64,000 nt of DNA from Armillaria gallica (Eukaryota; Basidiomycota; Agaricomycetes; Agaricales; Physalacriaceae): positions 1,240,001 to 1,304,000 of the forward strand of contig JBANDB010000012.1 in assembly GCA_037576215.1 (NCBI GenBank), in the 5' to 3' direction. Positions 12,855 to 25,530 of this stretch are shown here, in pieces; position 1 is the first letter of the stretch, and every line of letters begins with the position of its first letter. Below the pieces are notes generated by a model. The model had not been told where the DNA came from. It made no database searches and saw only the letters and a program-made list of their open reading frames with translations. The position numbers and the translations under genes are program-made.

Positions 12855-13964
12855 TGTTCTACGACTGCTGTGAGAGTTAAGACCGGTTGGTTGACCTACT
12901 GAAGGAAGCTTTCTGCCTTTTATACGTTCACTTCGGAAAATTAGCGCGGTGAATGGGCGACAACCGATCCCTTCGTTGCGCATACCTTCGACTTGGCACT
13001 CGATTCTCCGTGCTGCGCTCCACTAGAGAAGACCATAGAAAAAAAAGGCTGGGTTCAACAAGAGAATGGAAAGGTCTCTGGCCACGACGGGCTTACATCA
13101 TCCTAGCACAAGTCCACATGCAACTGGAAAGATTTCTATTGAAAGAACTGTGATAAACATATTTGACGCGTTGTGCTCTGTCTCTTATGCAAGAGGAGAC
13201 GAACCTGTATCAGAGAGCTTAGTTCGTTACAAAGGACGGATAGCGTTCCACAGCTACCTTATTACTCCATTCGCATGGATTCAGACATCATTACAGGTAA
13301 TGAGAGATCCCCGGAGAATCCTTGTCGGCTTGGCCTACTGCGAGTTGTTGCGATCCAATGAAAAGCTTGTCATTGAGTTCCCCTGCAGCGCACGTAAAGC
13401 CCTCCAACTCCCGCCAGAGGTGGCCAGATCCTTGCAGACCCGGACAAAAAACCATGACTACAACGCAAAGGATCAAGCAAAGCCGTCTCCCAGCTCCCCG
13501 AGCAGAAATCATGACACACGGCTCGGAAGGTATTCTCCGGGTCCGGCAAAGAAATTCCGGGAACACTTCTTTGGAGCCGGGGTCATTACCGACGGAGAAA
13601 GCAGCCCCAGCGGTCACCCTCCTTGTAATGCCTATAAGGTCAGACTGACAATAGGCGCTTCACCACTGTCGAACTGAAGGGCGCTTTAACGGTCGATAGT
13701 CATTTGGAGGTTGCGATGGGGCGAGGACTCAACAGCATACCACAAGCTCATTGAATATCCATGGCAGGTAGTACAGCGTTGATGTAACATGTTTCCTTAA
13801 AGGCTTGAGCTGCCGATAGGTAGAAGTCGTGGGTAAATGATATCGTCATGCATGCGTTGTAATTCGAACAACATTGCTGTTATCATTAACTAGTATAAAA
13901 ACAACAACTACTTCAGGGAGCGAATCAGCGCGAAGCTATTATCTTAAACAAAAGGTACGTACCT
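12855..13964. other. pectate lyase upstream region and OYE copy b 3' flank; duplicated sequence
   Basis: No intact gene is seen. The 12.7-13.6 kb part is matched in inverted orientation by 30.1-30.9 kb, including stretches such as GGTGGCCAGA and TAATGAGAGATCCCC. Open frames on both copies are not conserved with each other, so the match reflects copied noncoding DNA or an old gene remnant. Confidence 0.5.
12917..12924 (-). promoter_or_regulatory. TATA box of pectate lyase gene (TATAAAAG)
   Basis: It lies about 63 bases before the lyase ATG. The same element and flanks (AACGTATAAAAGGCAG) recur in the relic copy near 30640 and, altered, near 15820. Confidence 0.6.
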
Positions 13965-15241
<1,277 letters not shown>

Positions 15242-15700
15242 GGTCACTGTATGATGTCCTACCGCAATATTAGTCCACTGTTATATATAGGGTTGTCCAG
15301 ACTTCTGACAAAGGCGTCGGCCGCAATGGCTGAGTCAGGGAGTACTGATACTGAGTAATCTGGTCGGCCAGTTCGAGTCTTGATTACTTCTCATGATGGC
15401 GATCAATTGGAGGAGCATATTCCTTCCGTATTCAACGTGCAGTGGACGTGCAAGCGATGATGGTGATAGAAGGTGAACGACTGCGATCGGCTTGTATCGG
15501 AGGCCCTTGCCAAAGGAGGCCAAATATGACGAAAAAGGTAATTGAGAATCCCGAAATCCCGAAATCCCGCATGATCTTGCCGCCACCGCTCGCCATTTCT
15601 ACATCTTTCGGTGTTTTCGCTCTTCCAAATGATCTCTCTCGAAGTGAATCACTTGCGTTGTAACATGAGCTGCTCTATATTTGAAACCGTTTCCTTATCT
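15242..15700 (-). promoter_or_regulatory. OYE copy b promoter block, homologous to promoters of copies c and d
   Basis: The stretch carries the same landmarks as 22740-23107 and 27900-28228: the TATA region, AAAGGCGTCGGCCG, GAGGAGCATATTCC-like text and the CGTCATATTTGGCC segment, here in reverse orientation. Confidence 0.55.
15281..15287 (-). promoter_or_regulatory. TATA box of OYE copy b
   Basis: TATATAA (read on the minus strand) lies about 40 bases before the ATG. It sits in a promoter block shared with copies c and d that ends in a conserved GACATCATACAGTGACC just before the ATG. Confidence 0.55.
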
Positions 15701-15774
15701 ACTGTAGTACTTATTTACTGTACGTAGAAAAACTATCGCACTGGTGTGCGCCACTGTGATAGTGAAAATCTGAG

Positions 15775-15990
15775 TTCTTAGTCAGTTAATTGACCTGCTG
15801 AAAACGAACGTCTACCCTTTATACGTTCACTGCGGAAGCATCCCGTGATGAATGTATCGCAGCCGACCTCTTCCATTGCATATATTCTCACCTGGTATCC
15901 CGGGACTCCATCAGTCACCCGAGAGGACCTTAAAAATTGTCCCTGTTCCAACACAAAAAGGAAGGGTACGACCAGCCAACAGAGGACAGA
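15775..15990 (-). pseudogene. relic of pectate lyase promoter
   Basis: Text such as CTTTTATACGTTCACTGCGGAAGC and the GATGAATG...CGACC segment matches the pectate lyase upstream region at 12890-13020 in the same orientation. The coding part is missing. It shows that a lyase promoter once stood on the far side of OYE copy b too. Confidence 0.5.
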
Positions 15991-16239
15991 CGCGCGTTAG
16001 AAAACGGCTAAATTGAAGCCGGAATGGTCTACGGGAAACCTACACTCGCCCTTGTCAAATACACCGATAAACTGAATTACCTGGAGCCTGAAGCTCCACC
16101 GACCCGTGGATCGTGGTCATGGATATGCTATATCGCACACATCATTGTGAAATTTCTTGGGAGTAAGTCTGTCACGCGATGGATTGATTATGGCGGACGG
16201 TTCAACTGAGCTGAGAGCAAAGTCAGGACAGGTTTTACT

Positions 16240-17110
16240 GTGGGAGAACGCGGTAGTCACGCGCTCCTCCTCTGATTAAGCATTCTGAAAAAAGGAACGA
16301 AGTCTCTTTTCACCAATTCAGGCTTTGCCGGGGGGTAGAAAGGTGAAAGAATACAATTGTTAAAATGTAGATGCCGAAAACAATGTTCGAGAACGGCACT
16401 GGGTTCACTATATCATCGCTGGGCAGAACAGACACCGAGAACTTGGTAAACCCCGACAACCATAACACTTCCCTTTGGGCGACAGATGCCTTGCAGGGAA
16501 GGACAGGAAGGCACACGCTCTCCATTAAGGTTCTCGTTTGTAAGTAAGGCAGGCATTGCAGATCTTCGGTCCGAAAGACGGTACACCTGCCATATCAAGG
16601 AAGATTCGCGCTTGACAGTGGACGTGATATCAAGCTCGAAGTTCCACCTCGGGTCCCACACCCTGGAAACCAGCATGAGAAGATTCGGCGATAGAGAAGA
16701 GGCGGTATACGTGTTTGGAAAGCCTTGAACGAAGAATTGGGAACAAGCGACAACCGCTGGATCGTTCTTCGAATGGGGGCCCTGTGGCTTCGCATATGAA
16801 CCTCCCTGATCTAGGAAGATTGAAAGAAGAGAGGACAGCGGTGCCGCCGGCGTTGACATCACAAGCTAGCCATGCCAGCGACCCTGTTTGAGTGAAAAAG
16901 GGGAAAGGGAAGCAACCCTGAATATGACCATCACGTCCATCTAATCTCAGGCCGAATTTCACAAAAGGGTATAGAACAATAATTACCATGCTAAATGCTA
17001 CAAAATAGTTGAGGAAGAAAGCATACCAAAAGGACGAACGCTGTAGGTCCTCGAACTATACTAGTACAATATTCCAGATGTCCTGGAGCAAGACAATAAG
17101 AAATCGAAAG
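16240..17110 (-). other. possible spliced gene, hydrophobic product; unresolved
   Basis: Several minus-strand frames here contain hydrophobic stretches (for example MVIIVLYPFVKFGL and LALSFGFRFLIVLLQ) bordered by plausible splice sites such as GTATGC at about 17020. I could not assemble a frame that I trust and recognise no family. It may be a small membrane protein or a degenerate gene. Confidence 0.2.
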
Positions 17111-17149
17111 CCAAATGATAGCGCAAGTAAGAAAAAAACTGACCATCCG

Positions 17150-18781
17150 TCAGTCACTACTCCAACTATCTCCAGTTTTTGGTATAGTCCATAATCCCTC
17201 TGACCCGTCGTCAAATCCTCCCAACCCCAAGCTGAGCATATCCTCTTCTCCATCCTCTTCCTCCGAATCGAGCTTAACCGTCCATGATTTCCGAAGGGGA
17301 GATCCGGCGGGCCGGGCCTGGTCTAAGGCCGACGTCGACAGTGGGCGCACGGTGTCGTGCCTCCTAAACACCATCCGCGCGACCAGGTGCGCCATGCTAG
17401 CAATGACCTTCTTCGGCGACCTTGACTTCTTCTTCATCGGCGGGATACCCTTCACTGGAGACGACTCTTCACTCCTCGGCGAGGCGACAATCTCATCACC
17501 CAACTTTAGCCTCAACAAAGCGGAGATCTCCCTCGTCTTCTCCTTCTCGCGCTTCCGCTCGCACTTCGCCTCTGCTCGTCCTATCATATCGCCGCGGTCT
17601 AGCATGGTAAGCTCCAATTGCCTCGCAATACGCTCAGCAGTCTGAGACCGCTGGCGTAGCTCAATTAGTTTCTGTAGGTCAGGATCTGAACATCCGTTGA
17701 CAACCAAAGGGTTCAGATCAAAGTTTTCGGGGGAGGGAGAACGTGGCTGCGGTACATCGTTGGCGTAATCTATGAGTAACAGACTATGACGGTCAGACGT
17801 TTCTGGTGGAAGAGAGTTTTCGTTGTTGGGTGGCGCAAGGAGGGAAGAAAAGTTCTGTATCGGCGGATCGTCTGGGTCATCTGGTAGATCGAGGGTCTGT
17901 ATCGTCGGACTAGGATGTGGCACATGAGGTGCGTCGTCCGGAACGAAGTCGTATATCAATGAATAGAAAGAGTCGTCCGGGGGAGATTCGAGATCATCAT
18001 CTGGGGGAAGCGTGTGAGTATGCATGGTTGGCGACTGGAGCCACCAATCCATATCCTCGTCGATGGAGTCCAGTTGCTGTGGGGGAGCCTCATAGTAGCG
18101 GCTGGGGCCTGGTTGGAGCTCGTCGACATCCAGAGGCGATAAGGGCGACAGTGGAGATGCAATGTCATCCTCTAGACGATGCTCCGCCAGTAGAACACTT
18201 GGTTCTGTATGAGTAGGACTATTCCGAATATCTGTAATCTTGCTAGACTCCCATTCAGGCGAAAGAGGCGATAGAAGACTGTCGTCGCTGATTAAGGGGA
18301 ATGGCAGAGAGAAATCAAGCGGCGGAGCAAAAGGCATATGTGGGGCCGGTGGTTCGTCCGTCGGGGGAAGGGCCGTGGTCGGAGTAGGAAGGGTATGAGG
18401 CGGTGAAGGCGGTAGGAATGACTTGGCTAGGTCATGGTCTACGAGCACCGGCGAGTCTAGTATGCCCCCGTATGTGGCTCCCGCAGGTAGTTTGTAAGGG
18501 CCGCCCACGCAAAGAGTGGGAAGAGGCACGCTCCGCCCCAGTGGCGAGCTACTTGGTGGAGGTGAAGGATATGAGGCTGACACCTCACCCTGCAGGCCGT
18601 CGTCATCGCAGATGTGGCCCACTTTTCCGGTGCCGTCGAGAGAGGAATCATTATTTGTACACGAAATTCCGAATAGATTTGATGATGAACAAGTCAAACG
18701 TGAATCAAAGGAAACAGATGTGAGGTCGTCAGACGATGGCTGATGGTCGTGCACGACCGACGTAGAGTCCATCCGGGCCAT
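17150..18781 (-). CDS. conserved-looking disordered protein of unknown function
   Basis: This is an intronless frame of 543 codons starting MARMDSTSVV. I do not recognise the family. The first 350 residues are rich in Pro, Ser and Asp with many SPLSP-type motifs, suggesting disorder and proline-directed phosphorylation. A short charged helix follows (LQKLIELRQRSQTAERIARQ and the KCERKREKEKTREI stretch, likely coiled coil), then a basic SPVKGIPPMKKKSRSPKK segment that could be a nuclear signal, and a strongly acidic end (DSEEEDGEEDM). The unbroken length and biased composition argue that it is real; no function is assigned. Confidence 0.65.
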   Translation of the reverse strand: MARMDSTSVVHDHQPSSDDLTSVSFDSRLTCSSSNLFGISCTNNDSSLDGTGKVGHICDDDGLQGEVSASYPSPPPSSSPLGRSVPLPTLCVGGPYKLPAGATYGGILDSPVLVDHDLAKSFLPPSPPHTLPTPTTALPPTDEPPAPHMPFAPPLDFSLPFPLISDDSLLSPLSPEWESSKITDIRNSPTHTEPSVLLAEHRLEDDIASPLSPLSPLDVDELQPGPSRYYEAPPQQLDSIDEDMDWWLQSPTMHTHTLPPDDDLESPPDDSFYSLIYDFVPDDAPHVPHPSPTIQTLDLPDDPDDPPIQNFSSLLAPPNNENSLPPETSDRHSLLLIDYANDVPQPRSPSPENFDLNPLVVNGCSDPDLQKLIELRQRSQTAERIARQLELTMLDRGDMIGRAEAKCERKREKEKTREISALLRLKLGDEIVASPRSEESSPVKGIPPMKKKSRSPKKVIASMAHLVARMVFRRHDTVRPLSTSALDQARPAGSPLRKSWTVKLDSEEEDGEEDMLSLGLGGFDDGSEGLWTIPKTGDSWSSD

Positions 18782-21761
18782 TATGGAGTAATTTCAAGCC
18801 TGGATAGAGAATCGTCAGATTGTCCGATTATCTCGAAAAAAGCTGAAAATTGGGAGGCAGAATACGGGACTCACAGCAAGGCAACGGTCTAAAGAAACCA
18901 GTATGTGGTCATGGTAGAACAGAAGGAAATGCGGCCCTCTGGCGCGCTGGTAGCGGTCAGTGATGGTGGGGGAGATAGAACCTGCAGTGCGTGCTGGATT
19001 TCCGCCTTCTGCATCGTGGCTTAGTCAGCACCTCGTGGCTTCAAATTTGCCATTCGGCCAAGTCATGTTGCTTGGTCCGTTGGGAATTCACTTTGGAACC
19101 CGGAGTGATATTCCTTCATTGTGCGTAATAATGGACATGCCCATCCACACTTCCCTGAAGAAGCGTCTGCAATAAATTGATTAATCTGATTTCTTGTTCT
19201 ATCTACACCGCCTTCCCTAGCTCGATAATGGGAGCCTGAGGTTCGTCCACGGCATATCACCGTTGGAGGGAAGAATGGTTCTGAATAGACGCTGTCAGAA
19301 AAAGCAACCCCAGGTTGTCACCACCAATGTATTTCGTCCCACACATGACAATCGGCCGTTGGTCATCAGTTTCGTCGTCCGAATGGAATTGTGAATGTAC
19401 AAAATGAACCCTGAGTAGTGTGAAAACGTAGAGAGGATTCATCCATCGATCCTATCGACATGCCCGCATTGGATGAAGCTGCGGAGGATAACGGACTTAG
19501 CGATACAAAAAGCGTAGTCAACAAATTATGTTCCAGATACGAAATGCAACCGAGGCGTCGCGATTCGGATGAATAGCAAATGCGATTTCGTTAGGCTGGT
19601 AGGGCTGAGTTTCGGTCATGAGAAGAGTCAACGCTGGCCGAGGGCAGCATCTTCGAAGACTCAGCGGACCCCGAAAGTGCGGATCACAATTCCGAACGCA
19701 AGGCTTGAACGGGGTCTTAAAAACCCTAAGAGTAATCAATTGCAGCTAGGCAGGCCTGGCGGTGGCATGGGCTTACCCTCGAAGGCTGGATCCACAAAAA
19801 TACCTCAAAACGAGGTCAGGCGCTCGAGTGGTGCTCTTGGTTTTGGTTAAAAGGACCCTTCCAACTCTACCCCACGGTGATCAGAATCTTGCGAACTTGA
19901 TCGATGGCGTATCGTCTATCGTCCATTGTTTGTTTTTTCCGGAAAAAGGTCTGGACACGAGAAAGATAAGTGCAAGCTCGGCTCGCTCAATAGAGGATAA
20001 ACATGTCTTCAGGCCTAGGGCGAGTAGTACATCAGTACGGGAGCACATGAACGATCTCGAGGCTATGCATGCAATGCAATAAGATCCGGGCAGGCCGTTG
20101 CCAAGCTGCTTCGACGTTTTCCTATATAAAGTTGACGCAATGCCTCCGTAAAGGTCGACGGGCGGTATCAAGATACATACGTATGGCTGTCGTGCTGCTA
20201 TCAGAGCTCATCATCCGATAGGGACCAAGAAGTATGTCAAGGATCCATACCGGTGGATAACAAGCAAACATGTGTAGCCAGCCTATTGAATCTTGTTTTT
20301 CATTCAAGGATTCCGTTCGTCTCAGACCCTAGGATGCGCCGCTGTCAGACCAATATATAGAGCTGAAATGTCAGCGTCCAGCAACCGGACCTGTAAAACG
20401 TGTATGTCGGCATTTTAGTCCGAGTGAACAGGGTTTTCTTCACGTTTTCAGATGGCTCCTTTCTTCTTTGCACACCGGTCATTGAAACAGAAGACGAGAC
20501 GGCGTATTGCAGCGAAATCAACAGGGACTGCAAGCGGTCACAATGGCCTCCGGTCTTCTTCGGATTTCGGATGCTTATATGAGTGCTGAGTGTGCTTTTC
20601 CTTTTTCCTCACAAGGAGCATTTGAATGGCATATCTGATTTAACTGCTACAACAAAAGGGCTCATTATTAGTGTTTTGCCTGTGCGACTCAGCTGCCACC
20701 TACCACAGATGCCAATAAAGACGATACAAAAAAAAAAAATCGAGCTAGAAACCACACATTCATTGAGAGGGAATTCCGCATTGAATCTCATCGACAGGTC
20801 GTTGTCTGCTCAAGCGAGGTGTGGTTGCCTCCGAAGGACATGGACACGTAGCTCGTGTACATCAACATACGACAGGCAGCCAGTCACACGAAATGCCTCG
20901 GAGGTGTTAGTACCCAGGGATCCGATGCATCCATTAAGGTACAGCAGATTTCCAGAGCATAGCGACGGTACCTAGCAGACGGCGCAAGGAATATGAGCAA
21001 CATAGCGAATAAAAAATGGAATATTTTACTGGATAGGGCGTTCCCTTCCGGCCTAAGGGTAAAGATATTTTCGAATGCGCTACGATAAAAACGAGTGAGT
21101 CAGCAGGACAGCGCATATTGGAAGCTAGTGCCGCTCGCCGCTTCTCATCACATAAGTATATTCACCGAGTACAGTTTCGACGAGATATCGGCAATATTCC
21201 GCTTTGCATTGCATTGATACTAGATAGGCAGGTCGCTTCAAGTAAGAACCGAAGGCAATCGAGTCAGTCTTCAGGTCCTGGTATTCCAGACATGGTAATT
21301 TGGGTCCGACTCCGACAAGTCCATGAAACAGAATAAAGAATTACCGAGGGGAAAGAAAACAGTCGAGAAAGTGTCAGTAGAAGCCAGCGCGGAGCAACAC
21401 GCGGAGGCCGTGGGAAGCGTTGTGGACACGATCACATGCAACGGTTGCCCACGGCGCGCAAAGGCAATTTGAGGGATAAGAATCAGCAACGAGGCCGGTG
21501 TGTCTGCGCCTATTGAACAACACGCGGCCGTCATCTAATATCTACTGCAAATCGTATGATGAGATTAAGGGCCGCCGGAAATATTCTTTTAGTTTAGCAA
21601 AAGGGTGAATCACACTTGAACGTTGAACGACCTGCCGGAACCGGTTGAGATGTCAGGTGGGGGCAAAACTTTTCAATGGCCCACCAAGATAAAATTAGTG
21701 TAGTACATAGCTATCAAAAATACATTGAATACAGGCAGGCCGAAAAACAAGGACATAAAGA
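18782..21761. other. 3-kb stretch without recognisable genes
   Basis: I examined both strands. Frames are under 110 codons and show no family motif or shared splice structure. An A10 run lies near 20728. No internal repeat is evident. Confidence 0.45.
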
Positions 21762-22723
21762 TCAGAAAGAGGAAACCCTGACAACAATTAGAAATTCGTA
21801 GCCTTCGAGCAGCTCACCTAAGGGCCATGATCCTGACGATGCAATATGTGCCTCCAGAGCAGCCAGCGGCTCGCCGCGATCAACATAAAACTTTGTATCG
21901 ATGGAAGACATTGTCCCGGCAACGGTCTGTTCCTCAAAAAGCAATCCTCGGAGCTGAGTATTCTTGAGGTAGTTCACGGTCGTTGCCGACAACATACCAG
22001 GGGCGTTCTGACGGATGAAGTCGAGGTCAATGTTGTTGACCCAATGCCGATCTGTGCAGTAGAAAAAAAACGGGTCAACGATGCCTGGTAGTCATCTGAG
22101 CACTAGGGCTCGCCTCCGATTGCCGATAAAGCAATACAGGCCGCAGGGTGAGAGGAAACTAAGCCAAATGCAGAAGAGCCTGATCCGTTACGTAGCATGC
22201 GGAGGAGCATTGTTGCGATTCCTCTGCGACGATGGTTTGAATGGACCACGAGCTGTGTAATCCAGCTAACTAGTCCTAGAGGGCGGTGTAGAAATCTAGT
22301 TTCAAGCAGTATGTTTGCTATGCGTAACATACCATCACCGTAGCTCCACTGGGTCGCAAAGGCATGACCGACCAAGGAACCGTCGTTAAGGGTACAGAAT
22401 GCAAGAGTCGTATGCACTGGGTCACTGAGACACGTCGCTCGTCCTTTGGAAGTCGACAATTTATACACGTGCACCTGAAAAGGAAAGATTTAAGATTAGG
22501 TGTATTTATTTAATTATTCGGTGTCCTTTTTAGTTTTGTAGGCGCAGTGTGCATCCACGATTTCTATACAGGTGCTATACATACCTGGTTTCGAAAGAGG
22601 GTTTTGTTCAGCAGCTCTGCTACTCCTAATTCCGTAGTGCGCCCCGAATAGATGGGTACAAGCCACTACGTGAGAATTAGTCACGTCGATGCCCTTTACG
22701 AAGCTGAAATGTAGGTCGGACAT
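21762..22723 (-). pseudogene. GNAT-family N-acetyltransferase, probably frameshifted
   Basis: The start MSDLHFSFVKGIDVT gives a first exon 22723-22585 that ends in the family sequence HYGI...PG. The next exon (from 22474) encodes the acetyl-CoA core: GSLVGHAFATQW, then after a short intron LVSWITQLVVHSNHRRRGIA (Q/RxxGxG/A motif) and SHPAACIALSAIG. A further exon gives WVNNIDLDFIRQNAPG and ends WPLGELLEGYEFLIVV. Two oddities: joining exons 1 and 2 yields PGARV and then a stop, and a one-base excess restores KLSTSKG, so the gene looks frameshifted. The intron after SAIG starts with GC (GGAG|GCGAGC). A 5' fragment of a second copy lies at 27.76-27.9 kb. If functional it would acetylate a small amine; I rate loss of function as likely. 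Confidence 0.65.
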
Positions 22724-23061
22724 GGGGGGAAGATTCAAACATTGCGGTCAAGGCGGGATTGCCTCTTTCGTCATATTTGGCCTCGCTTGACTGGGCCTCC
22801 GACGCAAGCCGATGAGCCGTTCAACTTCTACCACAGTCCACCATCGCGGCTTATAGTTATACGTCCAGTGCACATCGAATACGGGACAAAGATGTTACCC
22901 TTGCCTCACAAATCTTTGCTTTCCTGCGAGGTAATCAAGGCACGGTCTGCCCAACCAGATTACTCAGTAATGGTGTTCCCTGACTCAGCCATTACGGCCG
23001 ACGCCTTCCTGACTTCTGACAAAGGCGTCCACACTACCTCGTCAGTTTTTCTCCAGTGGCC

Positions 23062-23068
23062 TATATAA
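23062..23068 (+). promoter_or_regulatory. TATA box of OYE copy c
   Basis: TATATAA lies 46 bases before the ATG at 23108, inside the shared OYE promoter block (GTGGCCTATATAACA). Confidence 0.6.
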
Positions 23069-23107
23069 CACTGGACTGATACTGTAGTAGGACATCATAC
23101 AGTGACC

Positions 23108-24383
<1,276 letters not shown>

Positions 24384-25530
24384 AGGTGTAGGCCTTTTGT
24401 TTGAGATAATACCTGCGTTTTGATCCTATTCGAAGTAGTAATTAATATTATACCAGTTAATAATAATAGCAATGTTGTTCGCTTTACAACCCAGGCGTGA
24501 CGGTACCATTTTTTCAAGGCGTCTAATCATCTCCAAGACCATTCATAATGAGTAGCGCATACACGACATGAACACTTCACCGCTTGTACGAATGTCAAAA
24601 TTTCCGTAATTTCGCCTTTACGCAATGACCTTTGCAGCACGCTACATACTCCAGAAGGATGCATCGTCACGCAAATGTCCAAACGCTCCTTTTGCCGGTT
24701 CCAGTTCCTCTTTTTGCTTGACATCGGTTTTCCGTCGACGGTGAAGTCTCCAATTGGAGGTGATGGGAGTCAGGATGATGAACACGAGGATTCGGATGAG
24801 CAATGTAATTGAATGGACGATTTCTACATTGCGCACCTTGGCGGTACACTGCCAAACGGCAAATCACTTGCTCGCAGTACCTGACAAATCATTGCCAGGT
24901 AATGCCTTGATTCCGAGTGAACGGGGACATTTTGACCGCTGTGAGGGGGCAATTTGCGCAGTATTTTTTGCTCTAGCCACAGAAATTATAGTTGTTAGAA
25001 AGATACATTGTCTAACGAATACGACTGTACATGGTCTGTAAGTCACCGGCCCCTACTGGTTGAGGCAATCGACGCCATCCCCCTTTGATCTGTCCCATCA
25101 CCATGCACCCCTTCCCATGAACAATACAAGTGTGATCAATATGAATACCTGTATTATGTCTGGCTTCGAACCATTGAAGACTCAACGGCCAATATTAGAG
25201 AAGGAAAAGGTGTGCCCAGTCCTGATGGGGAAAAAGCTTTGCTGTCTTCTTGAAGGCTTCTTCAGGTCGGGTGTAGTGTATGTAGGAGCTGTGACGTTGA
25301 CTGAGAGGATTTCATGCCAAGGTTGGACTTCAGTTTGAGGCTCTGAGCAGGATTGCATGAAGCTAGTCGAAGGTTGTCGTGGTTGCGGTTGAACGTGTAA
25401 TGCGTCCATCAAAGTGCGGAACTTGAAGGAAGTGTTGGAGGATATCCGTACTGTATACCCGTATGTTTTACTTTCGATCGTCACTCAGTCTTTCTTACCT
25501 TTTATATCAATCTCCTATCCTTTCGATCAC
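24384..25530. other. OYE c 3' flank and unique spacer before the palindrome
   Basis: The part up to 24840 is repeated at 29506-29946. The rest, 24841-25530, is found only here. A 100-codon minus-strand frame (25182-25484) has no recognisable family. Confidence 0.4.

Noticed and set aside
13066..13677. 203-codon plus-strand open frame
   Set aside because: It lies in duplicated lyase upstream DNA, and the copy at 30.1-30.3 kb does not preserve the frame.
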